A stretch of DNA of 36,467 nt from assembly GCA_013696805.1 (NCBI GenBank), contig JACCXX010000019.1:1-36467 (forward strand), read 5' to 3'. The translations under genes were made by a program, and so were the position numbers. Source of the DNA: Actinomycetota bacterium (GTDB taxonomy: Bacteria; Actinomycetota; Thermoleophilia; Gaiellales; Gaiellaceae). The notes under the pieces are model-generated. The model did no database searches. It had not been told where the DNA came from and saw only the letters and a program-made list of their open reading frames with translations. Positions 1-7,146 of the stretch are shown one piece after another (position 1 is the stretch's first letter; every line of letters starts with the position of its first letter).

Positions 1-9
1 GGGGAGACG

Positions 10-281
10 CTAGGCGTCGTACTGGCCGCCGAGCTCCGCCGCCTGGGGCCTACCTTTGTGCCCGGCTTCTTGAAGGATCGCCGGGACCTCGGGGTCGGAG
101 ACGAAGTTCTGCCAGCCCTCCTCATCCCAGTCGAAGAGCACCCAGACCCGGTCGTCCTCATTGGGATCGCGAAAGACGGTCGAACCCTTGGACCCGTGCT
201 GCCTTCGCTTCCAGCGCCTTTGGTTGAGAAGATTTTCACGAAGCGGTCGAAATCCCCGACCTTCGTCGTTGCCAGGATCAA
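10..281 (-). pseudogene. frameshifted small conserved protein (dimeric alpha/beta-barrel-like)
   Basis: A minus-strand gene begins at a TTG at 281 behind a strong Shine-Dalgarno (gaggagga) and reads LILATTKVGDFDRFVKIFSTKGA. It then loses frame. The rest of the protein (KRRQHGSKGSTVFRDPNEDDRVWVLFDWDEEGW and onward to GGQYDA, stop at 10-12) continues in another frame. The junction fits loss of one A in ggcgct-gaagcg. I recognise the joined sequence as a small (~90 aa) conserved actinobacterial protein resembling the antibiotic-biosynthesis-monooxygenase/dimeric alpha-beta barrel type, but this is from memory. It is either a recent pseudogene or an assembly error. The ORF-track entry 10..603 merges the second half with unrelated upstream DNA and is not a real protein. 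Confidence 0.65.
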
Positions 282-540
282 CTCTCTCCTCCTCTGTAGT
301 CCTCAGCGCCGCCGCTCGACGCTGATGGTGAAGCGAGTATGAACCCCGAACGCCCACGCCGCATCGGGCGAATGCCCTATCCGCTGCGAACGAGGTCCCA
401 AGCCGTGCCCAATCCGTGCCCAAACGTCTCGAAACCGGCTCATGGAGGTAGCGCTGATTCGGTACTGAAATAGATTGCAGACCGCGTAGCCGAGCCACTT
501 CGCGGCACCTCTCGGGACATCCCGCCGTTTCCTCTGAGGG
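282..540. other. non-coding stretch upstream of the tRNA remnant
   Basis: There is no convincing gene here. On the minus strand the stretch carries repeated 'gggcacggattgggcacgg'-like text, seen in the plus strand as cccaagccgtgcccaatccgtgccc. Such sequence can lie near integrase genes beside tRNA sites, but no integrase motif (R..HxxR..Y) can be read. I see no credible start codon with a ribosome binding site. It is probably junk left by an old insertion. Confidence 0.3.
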
Positions 541-578
541 GACAAGAGGTCCCCGGTTCAAATCCGGGCGCCCCGACT
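541..578 (+). other. 3'-end remnant of a tRNA gene (tRNA-Pro-like), copy 1
   Basis: The sequence contains a complete T arm (CCCGG-TTCAAAT-CCGGG) followed by a 3' acceptor strand CGCCCCG and discriminator A. A CGCCCCG 3' strand needs a CGGGGCG 5' strand, as in bacterial tRNA-Pro. No such 5' strand, D arm or acceptable anticodon arm is found in the preceding 80 nt, so only the 3' part is present. The antisense reading 'GRPDLNRGPLVPS' in the ORF track is the well-known spurious peptide of tRNA 3' ends. A second, more decayed copy lies at 3448-3474. Confidence 0.6.
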
Positions 579-744
579 GAAATCCGTTCGGCTGCGGGCC
601 CAATAGGGGCCTAAACCGTCGGCGAGGACAAGAGCAAGTCGCAGGAAACGAGCGCCACGTCTGCGCCCGCGGCGACGAGCCGGGGACACGCCCCTAGCGA
701 GAAGCGGATTAAAGGCTTGACGCCGCACATTCGCGCCTAGAACT

Positions 745-770
745 GCGAGGGGGCCTTTCAGCCCCCTCGC
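745..770 (-). terminator. hairpin terminator downstream of the S8 protease
   Basis: A perfect 10-bp inverted repeat (GCGAGGGGGC / GCCCCCTCGC, 6-nt loop) lies 24 nt beyond the stop of the minus-strand protease. There is only a weak U run after it. By position it is most likely the intrinsic terminator of that gene. Confidence 0.65.
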
Positions 771-794
771 GAGCGACGTCTGGAGTCAGACGTT

Positions 795-2480
795 TCAGTC
801 CTGGACGGCGGCGAGTGCGTCGACGATGCCGTGCCCGTAGAAACCGTTGAAAGCGGGCGTTCCGTCGCAGTAAGCGTCGTACGCCGGCGACCGACCCTTG
901 TCCGCGTAGCTGTGCAAGCGCGGCTCCGGGCAGGCGTGGTCGGTTGCCGTGTCCTGGAGAATCTGCTGCACGGCGTCGGGATCCATTCGGTTTCCGTGAC
1001 CGTGGGCGCTGACGATGAGGGCCGCGACACCGGTTGCGTGCGGCGAGGCCATCGATGTGCCCTGCAGGTACTGGTAGTAGGCGCACTTGCGTCGTCGACA
1101 GTCACGGAGCACGAAGGGCGTGTTCGGCGTTCCGTCGGGGTTGATCTCGCCGAACTCCCGGGCGACGTTCTCGGGGTACGCCGCGAGGATCAGGTTCGGG
1201 ATCCCGACCTCGACCGGGTCGCCGGGATCCCACGGGTCGTCGCGGAAGAAGCCGCCGGGTGCGGCGACGGTCGTCTGCTCGACGCCGTAGTTGGAGTAGT
1301 CAGCCTTCCTCGTGGTCGGCCCGATCGACGAGATGCTGAGGACGTTGTTACCCTCGGTCGGCAGGTCGAGGCAGCTGTTGTCCACGATCCTCGTGTATTC
1401 CTGCCCTGGCGGGAAGTTCGGACTCTGGGTATCGACCTTGGTGGCCGCGCCCAGGTCCTCGTGGCTATTGCCCGCCGCTGCGATCAGCGTGACGCCGCGT
1501 GCGTGCGCATAGTCGAGCGCCCGCTGCGTCGCCTCGATAATCGTCCGCTGCTGCTGCTGCGCCTCTGGCGAATCGAGCGGGTGGTTCGTGCAGTTGTAGA
1601 GCCACGGGTCGATGAAGTAGCTCATGTTGACGACGTCGATCCCGCGGTCGCCCGCATAGGTCAGCGCGTCGACGCTCGCCTGCAGGAAGAAGTAACCCGA
1701 GTCCTGTCCCGCGCGCAGGTTCACAAGCGAGACGTGGGGCGCGACGCCGGCGACGCCGAGCTTGTTGATCGGCGAGCCGACGATGCTTGCGACATGCGTC
1801 CCATGCGAGTTCTCGTCGACGTCGGCCGCGTCGGAGCACGATTGATCGGGCTCGTCCTCACAGGGTCCGTCGACGAGCGGAATGTCGGTCGTGAAGTTCC
1901 GGCTCAGGTTACGGTTGAAGTTGGGAGCGATGTCCGGATGCGCACCGTCGATACCCGTGTCGATGATGCCGATCTTGATTCCGTGGTTTCCCCGCTCCTC
2001 ACGGTACGACCCGTCGGCGGTTGCATGGATCATCTGCATGCCCCACTGCAGCGGGGCGAACGGCTCGGCGCCGCGGGTGTTCGCGCTGTTTACATGGAGC
2101 GAGCCGGAGCTCTGCCCGCGGGATGCGCGGCGAAGCGAAGTGAGCCGCTCGATGTCCTGCTTGCGGCGCAGCTCCGGAAAGGCACGGCCGATCGGCCGGT
2201 TGCGAGCCGCGCCGTAGAGCGACTGTTGACGCGCCACCGCGGCCAGGAAACGCGGGTTGGACGAGCGAACCGTTGCGACGCCGATGCGGCGGTTCTCCCG
2301 GACGATCGTCCCTCCGGCGGCCTTGATCGCCGCACGGGCAGCCGCCCGCGTGACCTGCTTGTCGTACACGACGACATACCTGCCCGCCCGACTCGACGAG
2401 GCCGATGGAACCGCCGCCGCCAGCGTGGCGAGCCCGAGAGCAACCAAGACCGCAGCGGTCAGAGACAGTGTTTTACGCAA
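795..2480 (-). CDS. secreted subtilisin-type serine protease (S8) with I9-like propeptide
   Basis: The 561-aa protein starts at a TTG preceded by a strong ribosome binding site (ggaggagg). Residues 1-27 form a signal peptide (MRKTLSLTAAVLVALGLATLAAA). Residues ~33-90 look like an inhibitor-I9 propeptide (RYVVVYDKQVTRAAARAAIKAAGG). The catalytic domain has all triad motifs: Asp174 in IIDTGIDG, His226 in NSHGTHVAS and Ser476 in GTSMASP, with oxyanion Asn338 in AAAGNS. It should be exported and autoprocessed, then act as an extracellular or cell-surface endoprotease; its substrate is unknown. Paired cysteines (207/215, 461/466) suggest disulfides. It stands alone between two tRNA remnants with its own terminator and looks like cargo of a former insertion or an accessory gene. 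It lacks the WSDV tail of the second S8 protease at 21.6 kb. Confidence 0.93.
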   Translation of the reverse strand: MRKTLSLTAAVLVALGLATLAAAVPSASSSRAGRYVVVYDKQVTRAAARAAIKAAGGTIVRENRRIGVATVRSSNPRFLAAVARQQSLYGAARNRPIGRAFPELRRKQDIERLTSLRRASRGQSSGSLHVNSANTRGAEPFAPLQWGMQMIHATADGSYREERGNHGIKIGIIDTGIDGAHPDIAPNFNRNLSRNFTTDIPLVDGPCEDEPDQSCSDAADVDENSHGTHVASIVGSPINKLGVAGVAPHVSLVNLRAGQDSGYFFLQASVDALTYAGDRGIDVVNMSYFIDPWLYNCTNHPLDSPEAQQQQRTIIEATQRALDYAHARGVTLIAAAGNSHEDLGAATKVDTQSPNFPPGQEYTRIVDNSCLDLPTEGNNVLSISSIGPTTRKADYSNYGVEQTTVAAPGGFFRDDPWDPGDPVEVGIPNLILAAYPENVAREFGEINPDGTPNTPFVLRDCRRRKCAYYQYLQGTSMASPHATGVAALIVSAHGHGNRMDPDAVQQILQDTATDHACPEPRLHSYADKGRSPAYDAYCDGTPAFNGFYGHGIVDALAAVQD

Positions 2481-3036
2481 GATCTCCTCCTCCCCTTGGG
2501 GGCGCGCGGACCGCGCCCACTCACAGATCGCCTAATTCTTTCAGGTTTTCGTGAAACAAACCGCGCACAGGCGAAAGAACTAAGCCAAACCAGGAGCCAC
2601 ACGCGACCTACAGGTGGCGCGAATAGGGCCGGAGCGGCGCCGCGCCGGGGCGGCGCCGCACACCGCCCCAACTCCCCCAACCCGGCGCCGCAAACCGCCC
2701 CGACCCGTATCTGTAATACGGTTCAGCCTGCCGTCGGCCTTACAAAGCTGCACCGCGATTAGGCCGCAAATTGCGCAAGGCGCGTCTGCTCGCACCCTTG
2801 CTCGTACACCGCAACGCTGTCATGGTGCCTGCCTTCCCGCCCCTCTTTGGGCGCCGGAAGTGGGTCCCCGGCCCGGCCGCAGGGTCGGGGGGCCCACTTT
2901 CGTAGCCGGCACGGACGTCCGTCAGTGTCCACTTCGCTAGCAGTCCACCGCTTGAGGATCACTCCAGGTAGTGACGAAAGTGAACGACGGGTGAAAAGGC
3001 CGGCGAGGACGGAGCCTTCCGCGCTCGGCGGAAAGC
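2481..3036. other. 556-nt intergenic region, GC-rich with hairpins
   Basis: The protease ribosome binding site is at 2485-2495. Upstream of it are very GC-rich short repeats (gcgccgcgccggggcggcgccgc, 2636-2660) and a small hairpin CCGTAT-ctgta-ATACGG near 2704. No ORF here has a plausible start or composition. The region probably holds the protease promoter and leader plus the hairpin listed separately. Confidence 0.4.
2858..2899. terminator. long imperfect hairpin, possible bidirectional terminator
   Basis: AAGTGGG(T)CCCCGGCCC pairs with GGGTCGGGGGGCCCACTT around an 8-nt loop, with one wobble and one bulge. It sits between the end of the small membrane gene (3037, minus strand) and the protease promoter region, where a terminator for the small gene would be expected. 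No T tract is present on either side. Confidence 0.45.
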
Positions 3037-3267
3037 TCATTTAGACCCGAAGGCGACGACGAACGCCATCGCTAGCCAGGCACCGCCAACAATGGCGAGC
3101 GTCTGGTACTGGCCGGTGAACAACAGGCCAAACATGAACAACAGGCCAAACATGAACAGGGCGAGCACGATCGTCCAGACGTCTGACAGGATGCGCCTGA
3201 GGGTGATGGCGAGCGCGGAGAAGACCCCGCCGCCGTGCGCCCTAGTCAGCCTCTTTTCTTGCCCCAC
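3037..3267 (-). CDS. small two-helix membrane protein with internal duplication
   Basis: A 76-aa ORF, MGQEKRLTRAHGGGVFSALAITLRRILSDVWTIVLALFMFGLLFMFGLLFTG..., has a basic N-terminus, one strongly hydrophobic helix (~31-50) and a second (~57-73). The repeat FMFGLLFMFGLL comes from two perfect 18-bp direct repeats in the DNA, so the first helix has been lengthened by one 6-residue unit. The family is not recognised. A real gene is suggested by clean hydrophobic segmentation and a positive-inside N-terminus; there is no neighbour to support it. It could be a fortuitous ORF. Confidence 0.45.
   Translation of the reverse strand: MGQEKRLTRAHGGGVFSALAITLRRILSDVWTIVLALFMFGLLFMFGLLFTGQYQTLAIVGGAWLAMAFVVAFGSK
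3122..3157. repeat. two tandem 18-bp direct repeats
   Basis: The unit aacaggccaaacatgaac occurs twice without interruption (3122-3139 and 3140-3157). The length is a multiple of three, so the duplication preserves the frame of the small membrane protein on the minus strand and inserts six residues into its first helix. It is typical of replication slippage. Confidence 0.9.
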
Positions 3268-3447
3268 CTGGCTAGGCAGAGCTTATCTAGGGTAAGGGAC
3301 CGAGGATCATCCAATCCTGCGAATGTGCTTACGGAGGAAGGCGGTCGCGCTAGTCTGCGAGTGGCGCGAATGCGCGCAACGAAGCTACTTGAAGCCCCGC
3401 GCCGGACCGGTCGCCAGCCCCTAGAACAGTCTGTGGGATCAGAGCTA

Positions 3448-3474
3448 CCCGAATCAAATCCGGGTGCCCCGACT
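3448..3474 (+). other. 3'-end remnant of a tRNA gene, copy 2 (decayed)
   Basis: This 27-nt stretch (CCCGAATCAAATCCGGGTGCCCCGACT) matches copy 1 at 552-578 at 24 of 27 positions. The T-loop TTC has become ATC, so it is no longer a functional T arm. It ends 6 nt before the ATG of the next gene. The two copies are in direct orientation 2.9 kb apart, as expected for attachment-site duplications flanking an old insertion, although scattered tRNA fragments are an alternative. Confidence 0.55.
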
Positions 3475-3480
3475 CAGTAG

Positions 3481-4188
3481 ATGCCGGCGAAGCGCGATGT
3501 CGACGGGCTCTACGGCCTGCCTCGGGAGGAGTTCACGAGTGCGCGCAACGCTCTCGTCCGCGAGCTGCGGCAGGCCGGGCGCAAGGACGACGCGGAGGAG
3601 GTGCGCGCGCTCAAGAAACCGTCCATCTCGGCCTGGGCGGTGAACCAGCTTGCGCGCAGCCACCCTGAGGAGGTGGCGCGACTCGTGAAAGCCGGACACG
3701 CCCTGCGAAAGAGCCAGCGAGACATGCTCGCCGGCAAGAAAGGGGCGGATGTACGAGCGTTCAGCCGGGCCCAGCACGAGCTCACCGACGAGCTCGTCGG
3801 CGCCGCGCGCGAGATTCTGGAGGACTCGGGGACCCGCGCATCGTCTTCCGTCGTCCAGCGCATCTCGGGGACGCTGCGTGCAGCCTCGACAGATCCCGCC
3901 GCCTCCGAGGCGCTACGCAACGGCCGCCTCGCGGACGACGTCGAGTCGGTGGGCTTCGGCCCGCTCTTGCACGTCGCACCGCAGCGGAAAGCCCCTTCGA
4001 AACCGACGCGCGACCGCACACGGAAACGGGCCGCGGCAGAGAGAATGCGAAAGCGGGAGGCCCTGTCCCGAGCGCGGAAAGAGGCCGCTACGGCTCGCCA
4101 GGTGGCCGACGCGGCCGAGCGGCAGGCAAGACGCGCCCGGGAGGAGGCGGAAGCCGCGGAGAAGCGAGTGGCCTCGCTGGAGCGCTGA
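3481..4188 (+). CDS. conserved hypothetical protein with C-terminal coiled coil
   Basis: The 235-aa product has an N-terminal domain (VDGLYGLPREEFTSARNALVRELRQAG...KKPSISAWAVNQLAR) that I recognise as a recurrent uncharacterised actinobacterial family. It ends in a long Lys/Arg/Ala/Glu-rich helix (~175-235), probably a coiled coil. There is no signal peptide or membrane segment, so it is likely cytoplasmic. The start sits directly behind a tRNA remnant with an in-frame TAG immediately before it and no Shine-Dalgarno. Its native promoter may have been replaced by the insertion, or translation may be leaderless. Function is unknown. Confidence 0.75.
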   Translation: MPAKRDVDGLYGLPREEFTSARNALVRELRQAGRKDDAEEVRALKKPSISAWAVNQLARSHPEEVARLVKAGHALRKSQRDMLAGKKGADVRAFSRAQHELTDELVGAAREILEDSGTRASSSVVQRISGTLRAASTDPAASEALRNGRLADDVESVGFGPLLHVAPQRKAPSKPTRDRTRKRAAAERMRKREALSRARKEAATARQVADAAERQARRAREEAEAAEKRVASLER

Positions 4189-4202
4189 GCTAGGCTGAAG
4201 GA

Positions 4203-4523
4203 GTGCGGAGCTGGGATCGGGCCTCGTTCGCGCTGAACACGCGGTCGCCGAAAGTGCGGCGGCGGGTACGACAGCGAGACCTCCTTCTTCCGGCCCACCA
4301 CAACCCCCTGAGGTTGCTTGGGGCCTGCGTGGTCTGCGGCATCTGTGCGTCGATCCTCTACGTCTGGATGCCCTTGTTGTTCGTGACCATCGCCTTGAGT
4401 CGGCCGATCGGGCCGCGTATCTGGCTGATCGTCCTCGGTGCAGCCTTCGTGATCAGCCTTGTGCTCTACGCATTCGCTTCCAGGCAGATGGAGAGGTACC
4501 GTGAATACGCAGCCGAGATCTAG
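4203..4523 (+). CDS. small membrane protein of unknown function
   Basis: A 106-aa ORF starting with GTG lies 14 nt after the preceding gene. A basic N-terminal ~35 residues is followed by two hydrophobic segments (LLGACVVCGICASILYVWMPLLFVTIAL, ~37-65; IWLIVLGAAFVISLVLYAF, ~72-91) and a charged tail (RQMERYREYAAEI). The positive-inside pattern and a 'gaagga' just before GTG support translation. The family is not recognised. It may be co-transcribed with the coiled-coil gene. Confidence 0.55.
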   Translation: MRSWDRASFALNTRSPKVRRRVRQRDLLLPAHHNPLRLLGACVVCGICASILYVWMPLLFVTIALSRPIGPRIWLIVLGAAFVISLVLYAFASRQMERYREYAAEI

Positions 4524-4561
4524 GGCCGTCCTTTTTTGTTTTCGACCCTATCCTCCGGAGC

Positions 4562-5458
4562 ATGCCGCAGCGCGTAGCCATCCTAGGAGCCCCACTCGAC
4601 CTCGGCGCCGGCCGGCGCGGGGTCGACATGGGGCCGTCGGCGATCCGCTACGCGGGGCTTCGTGAGCGCCTGGCCCGCGCAGGCATCGAGGTCGAGGATC
4701 GGGGAAACGTGCGGGCCGAGCTGGCCGAGACTCGTGGGGGCGGCTCCGAGCGGGCTCGTTTTCTCGCCGAGATCCTCGAGACCTGCGCACGCGTAGCCGA
4801 GAAGGTCGCGCAGGCCCGAGCAGATGGGCTCCTGCCGCTCGTCCTCGGGGGCGATCACTCGATTGCCCTTGGGACACTGAGCGGGCTGGCCGCCACTTCG
4901 GGGCCCGGCGGCGTCCTTTGGTTCGATGCGCATGGCGACATGAACACTCCCCAAACGACGCCGAGCGGCAACGTCCACGGGATGCCGCTCGCGGCGGCCC
5001 TCGGGCTTTGCGGCGCGGAGTTCACACGCGACGGGCTCCACCTGCCTGCGCTCGATCCGCGGCACGTCGCGCTGATCGGCGTCCGGTCCCTCGATGCGGG
5101 CGAGCAGGCTGCGGTCCGCCAGCTCGGGGTGGCGGTCTACACGATCAGCGATCTCGATCGGCGTGGAATGGAGCCCATCGTGGGCGAAGCCCTCGAACGT
5201 GCGAGCGGCGCCGGATTTCTCCACGTGTCGCTCGATGTCGACGTCGTCGATCCCGAGTACGCGCCGGGCGTCGGCAATCCGGTTCGGGGCGGGCTCTCGT
5301 ATCGCGAGGCTCACCTGGCGATGGAGCTCGTTGCAGAGCAGGCAGAGATCGACTCGCTCGAAATCGTGGAGGTCAACCCGATCCGCGACAACGAGAACAC
5401 GACCGCCGCCCTCGCAGTCGAGCTCGCAGCGAGCGCGCTCGGCGCGCGCATCATCTAG
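4562..5458 (+). CDS. rocF: arginase
   Basis: This 298-aa cytoplasmic enzyme of the ureohydrolase superfamily hydrolyses L-arginine to ornithine and urea. All manganese ligands are visible: His99 in GGDHSIAL, Asp122/His124/Asp126 in DAHGDMN, and Asp225/Asp227 in SLDVDVVDP. Glu270 lies in EIVEVNP. The arginase-specific substrate loop SGNVHGMPLAAALG separates it from agmatinase and from formiminoglutamase (HutG). Length is normal. The start ATG follows a TATCCT box by 7 nt, and the GGAG is too close to serve as a classical ribosome binding site, so a near-leaderless transcript is likely. It converges on the HutF-like gene and the two stop codons share one CTAG. With no urease or proline genes nearby, its pathway partner is not visible. 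Confidence 0.93.
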   Translation: MPQRVAILGAPLDLGAGRRGVDMGPSAIRYAGLRERLARAGIEVEDRGNVRAELAETRGGGSERARFLAEILETCARVAEKVAQARADGLLPLVLGGDHSIALGTLSGLAATSGPGGVLWFDAHGDMNTPQTTPSGNVHGMPLAAALGLCGAEFTRDGLHLPALDPRHVALIGVRSLDAGEQAAVRQLGVAVYTISDLDRRGMEPIVGEALERASGAGFLHVSLDVDVVDPEYAPGVGNPVRGGLSYREAHLAMELVAEQAEIDSLEIVEVNPIRDNENTTAALAVELAASALGARII

Positions 5459-6459
5459 CTGAGCACGTCGGCCGAGCAGCTCATGACGAGAGCGGCGAAG
5501 ACGTCGCCCTCGATGCCGGCGAGGGTTGGATGGCCGGTGTCGATGTGCACCTCTTCCCAAGTGTCCAGACCGAGCGCGGCGGCCCCTTCGTCCGACCCGA
5601 AGCACAGGAGCGTGCCCGCCGAGATGACACCGCGCGCAAGCGTCCTGCGCCGAGCAATGCCTTCAAGCTCACGCAGCTCTTCGAGAGGGTCGACGCGGAC
5701 GTTTGAGTCCGAGCCGATGCACAGTCCGATACCGCGTTCGCGCACCGCCTCGACCCGGAGGAAGCCGTCGCCGAGGTTCGCCTCGGTGGTCGGGCACACA
5801 CAGATTCGGGCGCCACTCTCGGTGAGGAGATCAAGCTCGGCGTCGTCCGCGTGCGTGGCATGCACAATCGTCGTGCGCGTTCCGAGGCACCCGGTTCGGG
5901 CCAGGAGCTCGATGGGACGGACTCCGTGCTCGGCGAGGCACTCCTCGATCTCACGCGGCTGTTCGTCGGCGTGGACATGCAACACGAGCTGCTCGCGCTC
6001 GGCGTGACTGGCGATCGCCTCGAGCCAGTCCGGTGGGCAGGTGCGGACGGAGTGGGGGGCAACCCCGACCGTCAGACCGCGCGCGCGCAGGTCTTCCACC
6101 TGTCGGAGGTATTCCTCGACCGAGGCTTGGCGGAAGCGATCGGTGCCTCCTCGAGCGTAGGCGCCGTAGAGAAGCACGAAGCCGATCCCCGCGGCCTCGG
6201 CCGCTTCGGAGGCAGCGAGTGCCTCGTCGAAGCCGAGATAGTGGAACTCGCCCACGGCGGTGTACCCCGCGGCTCGCATCTCCCGGTAGGCGGCCTCGTA
6301 CTCATGGCGGACGGTTTCCCGCGTCTGCCGTTCCGCGTGCGCGATCATGCGGTCTCGCCAGCCCCAGAAATCCGGGCCATTCTCGTACCCGCGAAGCGCA
6401 CGCTGGAAAGCGTGGCTGTGGGCATTGACGAAGCCGGGAATCGTCAGAAGCTCCGCCAC
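5455..6459 (-). CDS. hutF: HutF-like formimidoylglutamate deiminase (amidohydrolase), short form
   Basis: The 334-aa protein belongs to the amidohydrolase superfamily. It has HSHAFQRALRGYE (His14, His16), HVHADEQ (His163, Glu166), VHATH (His200), the HutF-like CPTTEANLGDGF and GSDSNV (Asp251). HutF converts N-formimino-L-glutamate to N-formyl-L-glutamate and ammonia in histidine degradation. Characterised HutF enzymes are about 450 aa. This one starts directly at the first metal motif and ends early, so the small beta-sandwich built from both termini is missing. An in-frame TAA just upstream of the GTG start excludes a longer N-terminus. It may be a clade-specific short form or a deaminase of another substrate. 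No other hut gene is in view. A TATTTA box lies 10 nt before the start. Confidence 0.75.
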   Translation of the reverse strand: MAELLTIPGFVNAHSHAFQRALRGYENGPDFWGWRDRMIAHAERQTRETVRHEYEAAYREMRAAGYTAVGEFHYLGFDEALAASEAAEAAGIGFVLLYGAYARGGTDRFRQASVEEYLRQVEDLRARGLTVGVAPHSVRTCPPDWLEAIASHAEREQLVLHVHADEQPREIEECLAEHGVRPIELLARTGCLGTRTTIVHATHADDAELDLLTESGARICVCPTTEANLGDGFLRVEAVRERGIGLCIGSDSNVRVDPLEELRELEGIARRRTLARGVISAGTLLCFGSDEGAAALGLDTWEEVHIDTGHPTLAGIEGDVFAALVMSCSADVLS

Positions 6460-6591
6460 AGCACCCCATTAAATAGGTTGCCCCGGCCTCCTCCCGTTGA
6501 CAATCGTATCGGCGAAAAGCGCACCCGCCTGTCGCGAAAGACGAGCAAATCACGCGCACCAGCGCTCTCTTGCGCGCTCTATCCTTGAGCT

Positions 6592-7146
6592 ATGTCCGCC
6601 TCCGCGGCGCCTGCGCCGCTCGCAGCTCTTCCAAACGCGCTCACCCTGCTGCGGCTACTCCTCATTCCACTGTTCGTCCTGCTGCTCGTACCGGCCGATG
6701 ACGGGCACAGCGTGGCAGCAGCGCTGGTCTTTGCCGTCGCTGGGGTCAGCGACTACCTCGACGGGTGGCTCGCGCGACGCTTGAACGTCCAGTCCGAGTT
6801 CGGCCGCGTGGCCGACCCGCTCGCCGACCGCCTGATGATCGACGCAGCAGTTGTGCTGCTCGTCCTCGTCCATGACCGGCTCCCATGGGCCGCTCTCGCG
6901 ATTATCTTCGCCCGGGACATTTTGCTCATCGCCGGGTACAGGTTGCTCATGCCTCGCGGTTACGAGCTCAACGTGAACTTCCTCGGGAAGTCAGCGACGT
7001 GGGTCCTCTACTGCGCGCTCTTCCTGATCCTTCTCACCGAGTCGAGCGCGGACTGGCCACTCTGGATCTTCTGGTTCGGCGTCGGCCTTGCGCTCGCGGC
7101 CGGCGGCCAGTACCTCCTGACCGCGTTGCGCGGAAGCCGCGCGTGA
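6592..7146 (+). CDS. pgsA: CDP-alcohol phosphatidyltransferase (phosphatidylglycerophosphate synthase-like)
   Basis: The 184-aa membrane enzyme carries the family signature [28 protein letters not shown] (residues ~47-74), i.e. DG-x2-AR-x8-G-x3-D-x3-D. Several hydrophobic helices surround it. It transfers a phosphatidyl group from CDP-diacylglycerol to an alcohol, most likely glycerol-3-phosphate for phosphatidylglycerol synthesis; related actinobacterial paralogues use inositol phosphate. It opens the cluster leading to garA and ftsR, paralleling the pgsA2-garA-Rv1828 neighbourhood in mycobacteria. A TATCCT box ends 6 nt before the ATG with no ribosome binding site. The stop overlaps the next start (GTGA). 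Confidence 0.88.
   Translation: MSASAAPAPLAALPNALTLLRLLLIPLFVLLLVPADDGHSVAAALVFAVAGVSDYLDGWLARRLNVQSEFGRVADPLADRLMIDAAVVLLVLVHDRLPWAALAIIFARDILLIAGYRLLMPRGYELNVNFLGKSATWVLYCALFLILLTESSADWPLWIFWFGVGLALAAGGQYLLTALRGSRA

Noticed and set aside
282-540. Phage integrase remnant beside the tRNA end
   Set aside because: Suggestive repeated text only; no catalytic Arg/His/Tyr motifs could be read in any frame.
541-578. Intact tRNA-Pro gene
   Set aside because: No 5' acceptor strand, D arm or paired anticodon stem could be placed in the preceding 80 nt.
10-603. 197-aa minus-strand ORF as one protein
   Set aside because: It fuses the second half of a frameshifted gene to the antisense of a tRNA end (GRPDLNRGPLVPS), a familiar artefact.
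831-2762. 643-aa plus-strand ORF
   Set aside because: It is antisense to the S8 protease, has Arg/Val-rich low-information sequence and no recognisable domain; a high-GC shadow.
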